DNA of 64,000 bases from Natronobeatus ordinarius (GTDB lineage: Archaea; Halobacteriota; Halobacteria; Halobacteriales; Natrialbaceae): NCBI RefSeq assembly GCF_024362485.1, contig NZ_CP101456.1:1798001-1862000 (forward strand). Reading direction: 5' to 3'. The translations under genes were made by a program, and so were the position numbers. The notes beneath the pieces are model-generated. The model had not been told where the DNA came from. It saw nothing but the letters and a program-made list of their open reading frames with translations, and did no database searches. Positions within the stretch are counted from its first letter, which is position 1. Each line of letters opens with the position of its first letter. Below, in pieces: positions 36,761 to 45,436 of the stretch.

Positions 36761-38605
36761 ATGTACGAACACGACGTCATCGTGGTCGGCGGCGGCGGAG
36801 CCGGCCTCCGCGCCGCGATCGCGGCACACGAAGCGGGAGCGGACGTAGCGATCGTCACGAAACTCCACCCGGTGCGCAGCCACACCGGGGCGGCAGAGGG
36901 CGGCATCAACGCCGCGCTGCGCGAGGGCGACGACTGGGAGCTGCACGCCTACGACACCATGAAGGGGTCGGACTACCTCGGCGACGCTCCGGCGATCGAG
37001 ACCCTCGCGAAGGACGCGCCGAAGGACACGATCACCTTAGAGCACTGGGGGATGCCCTTCTCGCGTGAGGAGGACGGAACGGTCTCTCAGCGCCCCTTCG
37101 GTGGGCTCTCGTTCCCCCGCACCACCTACGCGGGCGCCGAGACGGGCCACCACCTGCTGCACACGCTGTACGAACAGGTCGTCAAGCGCGGCGTCCAGGT
37201 CTACGACGAGTGGTTCGTGATGAACCTCGCCGTCACCGACGAGCCCGACCCGAACGACCGCACCTGCCACGGCGTCGTCGCCTACGACGTCCAGACCGGC
37301 AAGATTCAGGGCTTCAAGGCCAACAAGGGCGTCATCCTCGCGACCGGCGGTCCCGGACAGGCCTTCGACCACACCACCAACGCCGTCTCCTGTACCGGCG
37401 ACGGTCCGGCGATGGCGTATCGGGCGGGCGTCCCGCTCGAGGACATGGAGTTCATTCAGTTCCACCCGACGTCGCTGCCATCGACCGGCGTGCTGATCTC
37501 CGAGGGGGTCCGCGGTGAGGGTGGCATCCTCTACAACAACGAGGGCGAACGGTTCATGTTCGAGCACGGCTACGCGAACAACGCCGGCGAACTCGCGAGC
37601 CGCGACGTCGTCTCCCGCGCCGAGCTGACGGAGGTCAACGAGGGTCGCGGCGTCAAAGACGAGTACGTCCACCTCGACATGCGCCACCTCGGCGCCGACC
37701 GGATTCTCGACCGCCTCGAGAACATCCTCCACCTCGCGGAGGACTTCGAGGGCGTCGACGGGCTCGTCGAGCCGATGCCGGTCAAGCCCGGCCAGCACTA
37801 CGCGATGGGTGGCATCGAGACCGACGAGAACGGCGAGACCTGCATCGGCGGTCTCTACGCCGCTGGCGAGTGTGCCTGCGTCTCCGTCCACGGCGGCAAC
37901 CGGCTCGGCGGGAACGCCTTACCCGAGCTGATCGTCTTCGGCAAGCGCGCGGGCTACCACGCCGCCGGAAAGGACCTCGGCGAGGCGCAGATCGAGACCG
38001 GCTACGCCGAGGGCGTCGAGGAAGAGGGCGACATCGACCTCCCGATCGAGCCTGGCGAGGCTGGTATCGAGCCCGCCACCGGCGACGCCGTCGCCGACGG
38101 CTCCGGGCAAGTCGCCGACGCCGACGCCGCCGTCGAGCGCGCCGTCGAGGCCGAGCGCGAGCGCGTCGACCACCTGATGGACAAAGACGACGGCGTCCAG
38201 CACGCCGAGATCCGCGCGAAGCTCCAGAAGGCGATGACCGCCGACGTGAACGTCTTCCGGACCGAGGAGGGTATCAAGCGCGCACTGAAAGTCATCCGCG
38301 AGTGTCGCGAGGAGTATCAGGACGTCTACGTCGACGACCCCTCGCGGACGTTCAACACCGACCTCCAGCAGACCTACGAGACGCGAAACCTGATCGACGT
38401 CGCCGAGACGATCGCGCTGGGTGCGCTCGTGCGCAAGGAGTTCCGCGGCGCCCACTGGCGCTACGAGAAACAGGAGCGCGACGACGAGAACTGGCTCAAA
38501 CACACGATGATCTCCTGGAACGGCGGCAAACCGTCGGTCTGGTACCGGCCCGTCATCCTCGAGGGCGAAGACAAGACGTACGAACCGAAGATCCGGAGCT
38601 ACTAG
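36761..38605 (+). CDS. sdhA: Succinate dehydrogenase/fumarate reductase flavoprotein subunit (SdhA)
   Basis: 614 aa. VIVVGGGGAGLRAAIAAHEAG (in part) is the FAD fold; HPVRSHTGAAEGGINAAL contains the flavin-linking His; HPTSLPSTGVLISEGVRGEGG and HGGNRLGGNALPELIVFG form the active-site region. An acidic Ala/Asp-rich insert at about 425-470 is halophile-specific. Last gene of sdhCDBA; it oxidises succinate in the TCA cycle. Confidence 0.97.
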   Translation: MYEHDVIVVGGGGAGLRAAIAAHEAGADVAIVTKLHPVRSHTGAAEGGINAALREGDDWELHAYDTMKGSDYLGDAPAIETLAKDAPKDTITLEHWGMPFSREEDGTVSQRPFGGLSFPRTTYAGAETGHHLLHTLYEQVVKRGVQVYDEWFVMNLAVTDEPDPNDRTCHGVVAYDVQTGKIQGFKANKGVILATGGPGQAFDHTTNAVSCTGDGPAMAYRAGVPLEDMEFIQFHPTSLPSTGVLISEGVRGEGGILYNNEGERFMFEHGYANNAGELASRDVVSRAELTEVNEGRGVKDEYVHLDMRHLGADRILDRLENILHLAEDFEGVDGLVEPMPVKPGQHYAMGGIETDENGETCIGGLYAAGECACVSVHGGNRLGGNALPELIVFGKRAGYHAAGKDLGEAQIETGYAEGVEEEGDIDLPIEPGEAGIEPATGDAVADGSGQVADADAAVERAVEAERERVDHLMDKDDGVQHAEIRAKLQKAMTADVNVFRTEEGIKRALKVIRECREEYQDVYVDDPSRTFNTDLQQTYETRNLIDVAETIALGALVRKEFRGAHWRYEKQERDDENWLKHTMISWNGGKPSVWYRPVILEGEDKTYEPKIRSY

Positions 38606-38615
38606 ACCGCTCGGT

Positions 38616-38810
38616 TCAGATTCCGAGCACCTCGAGTACGTCGACGCCGACGTCGAAGTGGTCGATCAGTTTGTAGCCGAGAAATATTCCGACGATTCCC
38701 ATGACACCGGGCAGCTCCGGCGGTGCCGGGATCGGAACGTGAAGAAACCTGAACAGCGCACCGGCCAGGAGGCCGGTCAGGAGCGCGAGGACGGTGAGTT
38801 GCATCGACAT
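38616..38810 (-). CDS. XapX domain small membrane protein
   Basis: 64 aa from ATG at 38810 (MSMQLTVLALLTG); a second ATG lies 6 bp in. Two spans separated by VPIPAPPELPGVMGIVGIFLGY, the XapX signature. Role unknown; XapX proteins are named after a xanthosine locus. Convergent with sdhA, with a 10-bp gap. A TATA-like TTTTTGTAC on the minus strand near 38832-38841 fits a leaderless mRNA. Confidence 0.78.
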   Translation of the reverse strand: MSMQLTVLALLTGLLAGALFRFLHVPIPAPPELPGVMGIVGIFLGYKLIDHFDVGVDVLEVLGI

Positions 38811-39054
38811 CGGATAGACTCTCTCCGGTGAAAGTACAAAAACGATGCGCCAACCTCGTGGCACGGCGTCGCCTCACGACGGTCGCGACCGTTCGTACGA
38901 CGATCGTCGCGGCCGACACAGACCTGGATCGGTGAGCAGCGCCCGTTACAGCTCCGTCCCCCACCCTCCTCCACAAAAGCACCTGCTGTCGCCGCTGCTT
39001 TCGACGATTGTCGTACCGATGTTTTATTATCGTCGATCCCCTCGGGCGTCACTG

Positions 39055-39276
39055 ATGACGAAACGGACGACGCGACCGTCGGTATCGGTTCCAGATGATC
39101 TCCAGTCGGCTCGAGCGAAACTCGTCTACCTGTATCTCGCGGTCGCGGGCACGGCCACGGCCGACGACGTCCGCGACGCACTCGCGCTCGAGAAGGGAAC
39201 GGTGCTCTCGATCACAGGGGCGCTCCGTGAGCGAGGGTACGTCCGCCGGGAGGACGGCGGGTACAGGGTCGCCTGA
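39055..39276 (+). CDS. Small winged-helix DNA-binding protein
   Basis: 73 aa from ATG at 39055, 29 nt after the TATA TTTTATTAT (39022-39030). LVYLYLAVAGTATADDVRDALALEKGTVLSITGAL (in part) is a helix-turn-helix, and RERGYVRREDGGYRV is the wing. Single-domain transcription regulator of unknown target. Confidence 0.78.
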   Translation: MTKRTTRPSVSVPDDLQSARAKLVYLYLAVAGTATADDVRDALALEKGTVLSITGALRERGYVRREDGGYRVA

Positions 39277-39344
39277 GCGGTGTTCGAGAAAGACTACCCA
39301 CGACGCGACGACCACCCGCCGACGCAGTGCAGGCGGCTGGCGGC

Positions 39345-40157
39345 TCAGTACAGACTGTCGAGGTCCGACTCCTCGTGGCTGTGTTCCTCGGCGGGGAACT
39401 CACCGGTCTCGACAGCGGCGACGTAGTCGTCGACGGCCTTTTGCATCTCGCCTCTGACGTCGCCGAACTGCTTCGAGAACGAGGGCGTCCACTCGCTCAG
39501 GCCGACGGCGTCGTGGAAGACGAGCACTTGACCGTCGCAGTGGGGGCCCGCACCGATCCCGATCGTCGGGATGTCTAGCGCCGCGGTCACGTCGCGGGCG
39601 AGGTTCGCCGGGACGTGCTCTAAGACGAGCGAGAACGCCCCTGCGTCCTCGTGGGCCAGGGCGAGCTCGAGGATGCGCTCGGCGGCCGCCTGGTCAGTTC
39701 CCTGGCGAGGGTAGCCGCCGTACTGGTTGACGTGCTGGGGCGTCAGCCCGAGGTGAGCCATCACCGGGATGCCGAGCTGGACCATCTTTTCGGTCAGGGA
39801 AACGGTATGGGGACCGCTCTCGAGTTTGACGGCCTCGGCGCCCGCCTCTTTGAGCATCCGGCCGGCGTTCTCGAGACTCGTCTGCTCGTCGGTGCCGTAG
39901 CTGAGAAACGGCATGTCGGCGATCACGAGCGCCTCCTCGGTCGCACGGGTGACGGTCGCGGTGTGTCTGGCAATGTCGTCGACGTCGACGGGAACCGTCG
40001 TCTCGTATCCCAGGGCGACGTTGCCGACGCTGTCGCCGACGAGGATGACGTCGATGCCGGCTTCGTCGACGATCTCGGCCGTCGGCGCGTCGTACGCGGT
40101 CAGCATCGTGATCGGTTCGTTCCCTGCCTTCGCGCGGACGTCCCGTACGGATGGCAT
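39345..40157 (-). CDS. panB: 3-methyl-2-oxobutanoate hydroxymethyltransferase (PanB)
   Basis: 270 aa. MLTAYDAPTAEIVDEAGID, VILVGDSVGNVALGYETTVPV (in part, Mg-binding Asp), VMAHLGLTPQHVNQYGGY and the catalytic-Glu region LVLEHVPANLA are all present. It adds a hydroxymethyl group from methylene-tetrahydro(methano)pterin to 2-oxoisovalerate, the first committed step of pantoate and CoA synthesis. Single gene, convergent with the wHTH gene upstream. Confidence 0.95.
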   Translation of the reverse strand: MPSVRDVRAKAGNEPITMLTAYDAPTAEIVDEAGIDVILVGDSVGNVALGYETTVPVDVDDIARHTATVTRATEEALVIADMPFLSYGTDEQTSLENAGRMLKEAGAEAVKLESGPHTVSLTEKMVQLGIPVMAHLGLTPQHVNQYGGYPRQGTDQAAAERILELALAHEDAGAFSLVLEHVPANLARDVTAALDIPTIGIGAGPHCDGQVLVFHDAVGLSEWTPSFSKQFGDVRGEMQKAVDDYVAAVETGEFPAEEHSHEESDLDSLY

Positions 40158-40273
40158 ACCTACAGGTACTCCTCATCAGGTTAAACCCCACCGTTCTCGG
40201 CTCAGAGCCGGTCACGTCCCGGATCGACGCCGGAAACGGCGGGCTTAATAGCACAGCCCCGCGACCTGCGGTC

Positions 40274-40519
40274 GTGCCAGAACGCGTCGAGACGACCGAT
40301 CCGGAGGGGGTCGACTACGGCTGGGTGATGCAGGTGACGTTCGTCACGACGATCCTCGTCGGCGCGCCCCTGGTCGCTCTCGCGTCGATGACCGTCGACC
40401 TCTCGACGTGGACCGAACGAGCCACGTTCGCGATCCAGGTCGGTGCCCCCGTCTGGTTCCTGACGGCGATCGCCGTCTTCGCCTACGCGAAGTACGCCCA
40501 GGCCCAGGATCATGACTGA
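40274..40519 (+). CDS. Small two-span haloarchaeal membrane protein (possibly DUF5822)
   Basis: 81 aa from GTG at 40274, 27 nt after the TATA CTTAATA (40244-40250). The start DPEGVDYGWVMQVTFVTTIL and the two spans (about 18-38, 52-72) match a conserved haloarchaeal small-protein family; the DUF number is from memory. Function unknown. Confidence 0.65.
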   Translation: MPERVETTDPEGVDYGWVMQVTFVTTILVGAPLVALASMTVDLSTWTERATFAIQVGAPVWFLTAIAVFAYAKYAQAQDHD

Positions 40520-40620
40520 TGGGCCATCGGGCCACAGCCAGCGATACCGGCCAGCCCCGAGGCGCGGCGGTTCGTCTCGGGGAGCCCGCCGTTTCGTCTC
40601 GGCGAACACGACGATTCTTC

Positions 40621-41664
40621 TCAGGGAGGCGTGACCACCGCCCGACCCTCGATCTCCCCGTGCTCGAGTCGCTCGGCCACCGTGTTGATCTCGGCTAACT
40701 CGTAGCGGTCGGTGTGTAGCTCGACGAGGTCGCGGTCGACGAGGGCGACGAGTTCCTGTAACTCGGCGTAGCGGCCCACGAGCGTCCCCTTGAACGAGAA
40801 CTCGCCGTTGACCAGCGCCTGGCAGGGTTCGTGGATGTGGCCGCCGTAGCCGATCACGTGGTGGTCACCGCCGGCGGCAACGATCTCGGGGGCGTAGGCG
40901 GTCGTCTCGTCGCGGCCCACGAAGTCGAGCACCTGCTGGGCCCCTTCGCCGTCGGTGAGGTCTGCGACGACCGAGGGGAGATCCTCATCACTCGAGTTGA
41001 CCGTGTGGTCGGCGTCGAGTTGGTCGGCGAGCTCGAGCGCCTCGTCCTTGACGTCGACGGCAACGACGTCGGCGGCGCTCATCGCTTGGAGGCACTGGAG
41101 CCCGATGTGGCCCAGGCCGCCGATCCCGATGACGACGGCCATGTCGCCGGGGTTCAGCTCGCGGACGGCTCGTTTGGCGGCGTGGTACGCGGTGATCCCG
41201 GCGTCAGCGTGGGGGGCGATCTCGGTGGGGTCGACGCCGTCGGGCAGCGGGATGACGGCGCGCTCGTTCGTCTTCAGGTACTCGGCGAAGCCGCCGTCGG
41301 TCGTGAGGCCGTTGAAGTCGCTGTTCTCACAGTACATGTCCTCGCCGAGCCGGCAGGGGCGGCAGATGCCGCAGGTCTGGACGGGATGGCAGATGACCGG
41401 GTCGCCCTCGGAGACGAGCGTCACTTCCTCGCCCACCTCAGTGACGATCCCGGCGTTTTCGTGGCCGAGCGTCATCGGCAGCTCCTGGGGGGCGTACTCG
41501 GTCCACATTCCCTCGATGATGTGGTTGTCCGTCTGGCACCAGCCGGCACCGGACACTTCGACGATCACGTCGTCCGACCGCTCGGCCGACGGCCGGTCTA
41601 CCTCGTCGATCGAGAGGGCGTCGCTCATGTCGTCGGTGTACTCGTGGAGTCTCGCGGCGTGCAT
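40621..41664 (-). CDS. Zn-dependent NAD(P)-dependent alcohol dehydrogenase (medium-chain)
   Basis: 347 aa. Catalytic zinc ligands lie in GWCQTDNHIIEG and GHENAG. The structural zinc lobe CGICRPCRLGEDMYC has four cysteines. GIGGLGHIGLQCLQAM is the nucleotide fold, with Asp in VAVDVKD favouring NAD. The CHPVQTCGICRPCR and ENSDFNGLTTDGGFAEYL blocks resemble the dehydrogenase encoded in actinobacterial propane monooxygenase operons. It is divergent from the amidohydrolase/MIP18 pair at 41.9-43.8 kb that belongs to the same operon type. Probably oxidises a short secondary or primary alcohol. Confidence 0.88.
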   Translation of the reverse strand: MHAARLHEYTDDMSDALSIDEVDRPSAERSDDVIVEVSGAGWCQTDNHIIEGMWTEYAPQELPMTLGHENAGIVTEVGEEVTLVSEGDPVICHPVQTCGICRPCRLGEDMYCENSDFNGLTTDGGFAEYLKTNERAVIPLPDGVDPTEIAPHADAGITAYHAAKRAVRELNPGDMAVVIGIGGLGHIGLQCLQAMSAADVVAVDVKDEALELADQLDADHTVNSSDEDLPSVVADLTDGEGAQQVLDFVGRDETTAYAPEIVAAGGDHHVIGYGGHIHEPCQALVNGEFSFKGTLVGRYAELQELVALVDRDLVELHTDRYELAEINTVAERLEHGEIEGRAVVTPP

Positions 41665-41905
41665 GGTAGCACGTGACGAGTCAACACACGTCGATAAAAA
41701 GCCTCGCGCCGGTCCTGATCGACAGGTTCCGCATGTCGGCGTTGCGTCTGCAAGCCCTCGGATTAAGCCACTATTTCCGCGGCGAGGTGATCACGGTAAT
41801 AGACGATTGACGAGAGCCGGCCGAACGTCGTCGGAACTGGGAGACTCACACCGATTGAAACGTGGAGAAAGAGTAATCCATGGTGGTGTGGTCCCACATG
41901 CCACA

Positions 41906-42970
41906 ATGTACCACCAGGACGGCGAGGACGTGTTCGTCATCGACGGTCACGTCCACCTCTGGGACGCGAGCGAGGAGAACATCACACACCAGGGTGGCGA
42001 GGAGTTCATCCAGTGTTTCTATGACTACCACACGACGTTCACGCCGGAAGAACGCCAGTGGGACCTCGACGAGGAGTATCGCCAGTACGGCGCCGAGCGG
42101 ATGGTCACCGACCTGTTCGAGAACGCCGCCGTCGACATGGCGATCTTTCAGCCGACGTACCTCACCGACTTCTACGACGAGGGGTTCAACACCACCGAGC
42201 AGAACGCCGAACTCGCACTCGAGTACCCCGAACGGTTCGTGCTCAACGGCAGCTTCGACCCGCGAGATGGTGAGCCAGGCCTCGAGTACCTCGAGGAACT
42301 CCACGAGACGTACGACCTCAAGGGCGTGAAAGTGTACACCGCCGAGTGGCGCGGCGAGTCGAAGGGGTGGCGACTCGACGACGAGGAGGCGTTCGAGTTC
42401 TTAGAGAAGTGCGTCGAACTCGGAATCGAGAATATCCACCCCCACAAAGGGCCGACGATCCGGCCGCTAAACCGTGACGCCTTCGACGTGAAAGACGTCG
42501 ACGACGCCGCCTCGTCGTTTCCCGACCTGAACTTCGTCGTCGAACACGTCGGCCTGCCCCGACTCGACGACTTCTGCTGGATCGCCGGCCAGGAGCCGAA
42601 CGTCTACGGCGGGCTCGCGGTCGCCGCGCCGTTCGCCCAGAACCGCCCGGGCAAGTTCTCGGAGATCATGTCCGAACTGCTGTGGTGGCTCGGCGAGGAC
42701 CGTCTGCTCTTCGGTTCGGACTACGCGCTCTGGAACCCCGACTGGCTCGTCGAGACCGTCATGGAGGCCGAACTCACCCCAGAACACCGCGCGGAGTACG
42801 GCGTCGAGTGGGACATAGAGACGAAACAGAAGGTGATGGGCGAGAACGCCGCCGAGCTGTACGACATCGACCTCGAGGAGAGGAAACGACAGTTCCGCGA
42901 GGACGAGATTACCGAGGCGTTCGGCCTCGAGGACCACTACGCGGGCGAACCCGCGGCGGCCGACGACTGA
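41906..42970 (+). CDS. Amidohydrolase family protein (TIM barrel), propane-monooxygenase-operon type
   Basis: 354 aa from ATG at 41906 (MYHQDGEDVFVIDGHVHLWD). Metal-site HVH near residue 16; HPHKGP and EHVGLP supply later ligands, and FGSDYALW the distal Asp. MAIFQPTYLTDFYDEGFNTT and GVKVYTAEWR are hallmark blocks of the amidohydrolase-2 protein found beside binuclear-iron propane/acetone monooxygenases. Its reaction there is not established. Stop and next start overlap by one base, so it is coupled to the MIP18 protein. Confidence 0.85.
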   Translation: MYHQDGEDVFVIDGHVHLWDASEENITHQGGEEFIQCFYDYHTTFTPEERQWDLDEEYRQYGAERMVTDLFENAAVDMAIFQPTYLTDFYDEGFNTTEQNAELALEYPERFVLNGSFDPRDGEPGLEYLEELHETYDLKGVKVYTAEWRGESKGWRLDDEEAFEFLEKCVELGIENIHPHKGPTIRPLNRDAFDVKDVDDAASSFPDLNFVVEHVGLPRLDDFCWIAGQEPNVYGGLAVAAPFAQNRPGKFSEIMSELLWWLGEDRLLFGSDYALWNPDWLVETVMEAELTPEHRAEYGVEWDIETKQKVMGENAAELYDIDLEERKRQFREDEITEAFGLEDHYAGEPAAADD

Positions 42971-43755
42971 TGGCGGGGGAACGACCCCGGCGACCGACGC
43001 CGGCGGAGCCGCGGCGAGCGGACGTGCTCGAGGCCCTCGAGCCCGTGACGGACCCGGAACTCGACCGTTCGATCGTCGACCTCGAGTACGTCGATTCAGT
43101 CGAGATCGGCGACGACGGGTCACACGTCGCCGTCCGAATCACCCTCCCGACGGCGTGGTGTTCGCCGGCGTTCGCCTGGATGATGGCCGTCGACGCCCGC
43201 GACGCGATCGAGGCGCTGCCGGCGGTCGAGACGGCGACGATCACCCTCGGTGAGCACATGCACGAGGCGGAGATCAACCGCGGCGTGAACGACGGGCTGC
43301 GCTTCGGCGAGGCGTTCCCCGACGCCGACGGCGACGTCGCGGGCGTCCGCGCCGAACTCGACGAGAAAGCGCGCGTCGCCCGACAGTACGACGCCGTCGA
43401 GGCCCTGCTCGAGGCCGGCTTTGCGCCGGACCAGATCGTGGCGCTTCGTAAGCGCGATCTCGAGGAGGGAGGAGACGAAGTCGTCGTCTACCTGCACGAG
43501 CGGGCCGTCGGGGTGTTCGTCCCGGCCGACCCGCTCGAGCGCTACCTCGAGAAGGCCTGCGAGACCGGCGTCGTGTCCGGCCCGGACGACGTGCTGTTCC
43601 GGACGCCGGAAGGCGAGCCGATCGCTCCTGACGAGTTCGACCTCGTCCACCGGCGCGGTCGGCTGGCCCGGGTCAACATGTCGACCCAGGGTGGCGTCTG
43701 TGCCGGCCTTCACGAAGCCCGGCAGCAGCGACTCGAGGAGTCGACCGACGACTGA
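42970..43755 (+). CDS. MIP18/DUF59-family Fe-S assembly-like protein
   Basis: 261 aa from ATG at 42970 (TGATG overlap). The N-terminal 100 residues are a DUF59/MIP18 domain: VLEALEPVTDPELDRSIVDL, VRITLPTAWCSPAFAWMM with its Cys, and ITLGEHMHEAEINRGVN. The C-terminal 150 residues include VEALLEAGFAPDQIVALRKRDLE and VNMSTQGGVCAGLHEARQ, a conserved extension in versions next to monooxygenase amidohydrolases. Likely metal-cluster insertion or maturation factor for an iron enzyme not encoded in this window. Confidence 0.82.
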   Translation: MAGERPRRPTPAEPRRADVLEALEPVTDPELDRSIVDLEYVDSVEIGDDGSHVAVRITLPTAWCSPAFAWMMAVDARDAIEALPAVETATITLGEHMHEAEINRGVNDGLRFGEAFPDADGDVAGVRAELDEKARVARQYDAVEALLEAGFAPDQIVALRKRDLEEGGDEVVVYLHERAVGVFVPADPLERYLEKACETGVVSGPDDVLFRTPEGEPIAPDEFDLVHRRGRLARVNMSTQGGVCAGLHEARQQRLEESTDD

Positions 43756-43827
43756 CCGGGTTCGACGGATTCCCGTTCGCTCGCGCCCGTTCGTGTGAGA
43801 CAGTCGGGAGCGAGGGCACGACCCAAC

Positions 43828-44367
43828 TCAGTGTCCCGACGGGCCGTCCCCGACGTACTCGAACTTCGTGCCGGCCCGGTCGGCCGTCGCCTTATCGCGC
43901 GCCGAATCGCCGACGAACAGCGTCCGTTCGGGTTCGACCCCGAGTCCGTGAACGGCCTCGAGCAGCGGCTCGGGGTGGGGTTTTCGGTTCGTCACCGTGT
44001 CCCGGCCGACGACGACCTCGACGGCCTCGAGCAGGCCGTGTTCCTCGAGGGCGATCCGACACGCCGCCTCGCAGTTGAGCGAACAGACGCCGACGGGGAC
44101 CTCGCGGGTGAGCAACTCGTCGGCGTGGGCGAGCCGCCTCGAGGTCCGGGCGCCCTCACGTTCGTGGGCGGCGATGACCCTCTCGACGTCCGTGTGGAAA
44201 TCGGTGCCCTCGGCGGCCTCGAGGAGCTCCCAGAGGGTTTTGCCGGGTGGCTCGAGGTTCGCCGACTCGTACACGTCGCGGACGTCGTCGGTGGCCGCCG
44301 CCCAGTCGACGGCGAGGTGGACGAGGGTGCCGTCGAGGTCGTAGACGATTGCGTCGTACTCCGTCAC
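43828..44367 (-). CDS. HAD-superfamily phosphatase (phosphoglycolate-phosphatase-like)
   Basis: 179 aa from GTG at 44367 (VTEYDAIVYDLDGTLV). Motif I is DLDGT; motif II is GVCSLN (Ser); motif III Lys is in TNRKPHPEPLLEAV; motif IV is VGDSARD. The helical cap is small. It hydrolyses a small phosphate ester, substrate unknown. Convergent with the MIP18 gene. Downstream of the aldolase gene at 49 bp on the same strand, so possibly in one transcript. Confidence 0.87.
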   Translation of the reverse strand: MTEYDAIVYDLDGTLVHLAVDWAAATDDVRDVYESANLEPPGKTLWELLEAAEGTDFHTDVERVIAAHEREGARTSRRLAHADELLTREVPVGVCSLNCEAACRIALEEHGLLEAVEVVVGRDTVTNRKPHPEPLLEAVHGLGVEPERTLFVGDSARDKATADRAGTKFEYVGDGPSGH

Positions 44368-44416
44368 GAGCGGTGAGACGAACGGCGGGGGATTCAAGAC
44401 TTCGGTCGGTTCTCGC

Positions 44417-45352
44417 TTATTTCTCGAGGGAGAGGTGCTCCCCCACGCCCTCGATCGCGGCCAGTTGCTCGGACAGCGCGTCGGCCTCCTCGTCGTCCAG
44501 CAGCCGGAGCGGGCTCCGCAACGGCCCGGCGTCGAACCCCCGCATGGGGAGGGTGCTCTTGACGCCCGCCATGTAGCCGCCGCCGGACTTGAACGCGCGC
44601 CGGACGGCGAACACCTGCCGCTGGAGATCGTGAGCCTGCGCCTCGTCGCCTTCGTCGTAGGCCTCGTACAGCTCGACGACGAGTTCGGGGAAGACGTTGG
44701 CGACGGCGCTGACCATCCCCGCACAGCCGACTTCGAGGCCCGCAAAGAGCAGCGAGTCCGAGCCGGCGAGGTAGGTGAGGTCGGGACAGGCGTCCATCGC
44801 CTGGACGAGCCAGGGGACGTCCTTGCTCGAGTCTTTCACCCCGGCGACGCCGTCGATCGCGGCGAGTTCCTCGAGGGTCTCGAGCGACAGCCGATTGCCC
44901 GTCCGGCCGGGGATGTGATAGACGTAGATCGGTACGGAGACGGCCTCGGCCACTCGCTGGTAGTGTTCGACCGCGCCCCGTCCATCGAGGGGAAAGTAGT
45001 ACGGCGTGACGACGACGACCCCATCGGCACCGACTGATTCGGCGTGCTCGGCGTGGGCGACCGTCTGGCGCGTGCTGGGTGCGCCGACGCCCGCGATGAC
45101 GGGCACCTCGCCGCCGACCTCGTCGACGACGGCCTCGACGACGCGGTCGCGTTCGGCGTCCGTGAGGAGCGCGAACTCGCCGTTCGTCCCGAGGGGGAAG
45201 ACGCCGTGGACGCCGCGGTCGACGACGAACCTGGCGTGGGCGGCCGTCCGCTCGAGGTCGAGCGACTCCTCGTCGTCGAAGGCCGTGATCGTCGGCGGCA
45301 CGACGCCGGCGAGCGAGAGCGGATCGACCGCTCCCGGTTCGTGCAGTGACAT
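44417..45352 (-). CDS. DapA/NAL-family aldolase (dihydrodipicolinate synthase-like; possible KD(P)G aldolase)
   Basis: 311 aa from ATG at 45352 (MSLHEPGAVDPLSLAG). FPLGTNGEFALLT corresponds to the GTTGE substrate loop, YVYHIPGRTGN has the catalytic Tyr, and GVKDSSKD the Schiff-base Lys. The asparagine in GTNGE rather than GTTGE argues against a strict DapA. Haloarchaeal 2-keto-3-deoxy-(phospho)gluconate aldolases belong to this family, and the sugar-catabolism regulator GfcR lies 1.5 kb away, so a sugar-acid aldolase is likelier. Inference only. Confidence 0.8.
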   Translation of the reverse strand: MSLHEPGAVDPLSLAGVVPPTITAFDDEESLDLERTAAHARFVVDRGVHGVFPLGTNGEFALLTDAERDRVVEAVVDEVGGEVPVIAGVGAPSTRQTVAHAEHAESVGADGVVVVTPYYFPLDGRGAVEHYQRVAEAVSVPIYVYHIPGRTGNRLSLETLEELAAIDGVAGVKDSSKDVPWLVQAMDACPDLTYLAGSDSLLFAGLEVGCAGMVSAVANVFPELVVELYEAYDEGDEAQAHDLQRQVFAVRRAFKSGGGYMAGVKSTLPMRGFDAGPLRSPLRLLDDEEADALSEQLAAIEGVGEHLSLEK

Positions 45353-45436
45353 ACCCCGGTTTCCACCGGGGACGGCAATAAACGTCCGCGTTGAACGCGA
45401 TCGTCGCCCCCTCACCCGGATCGCCGTCCGTCGGGA

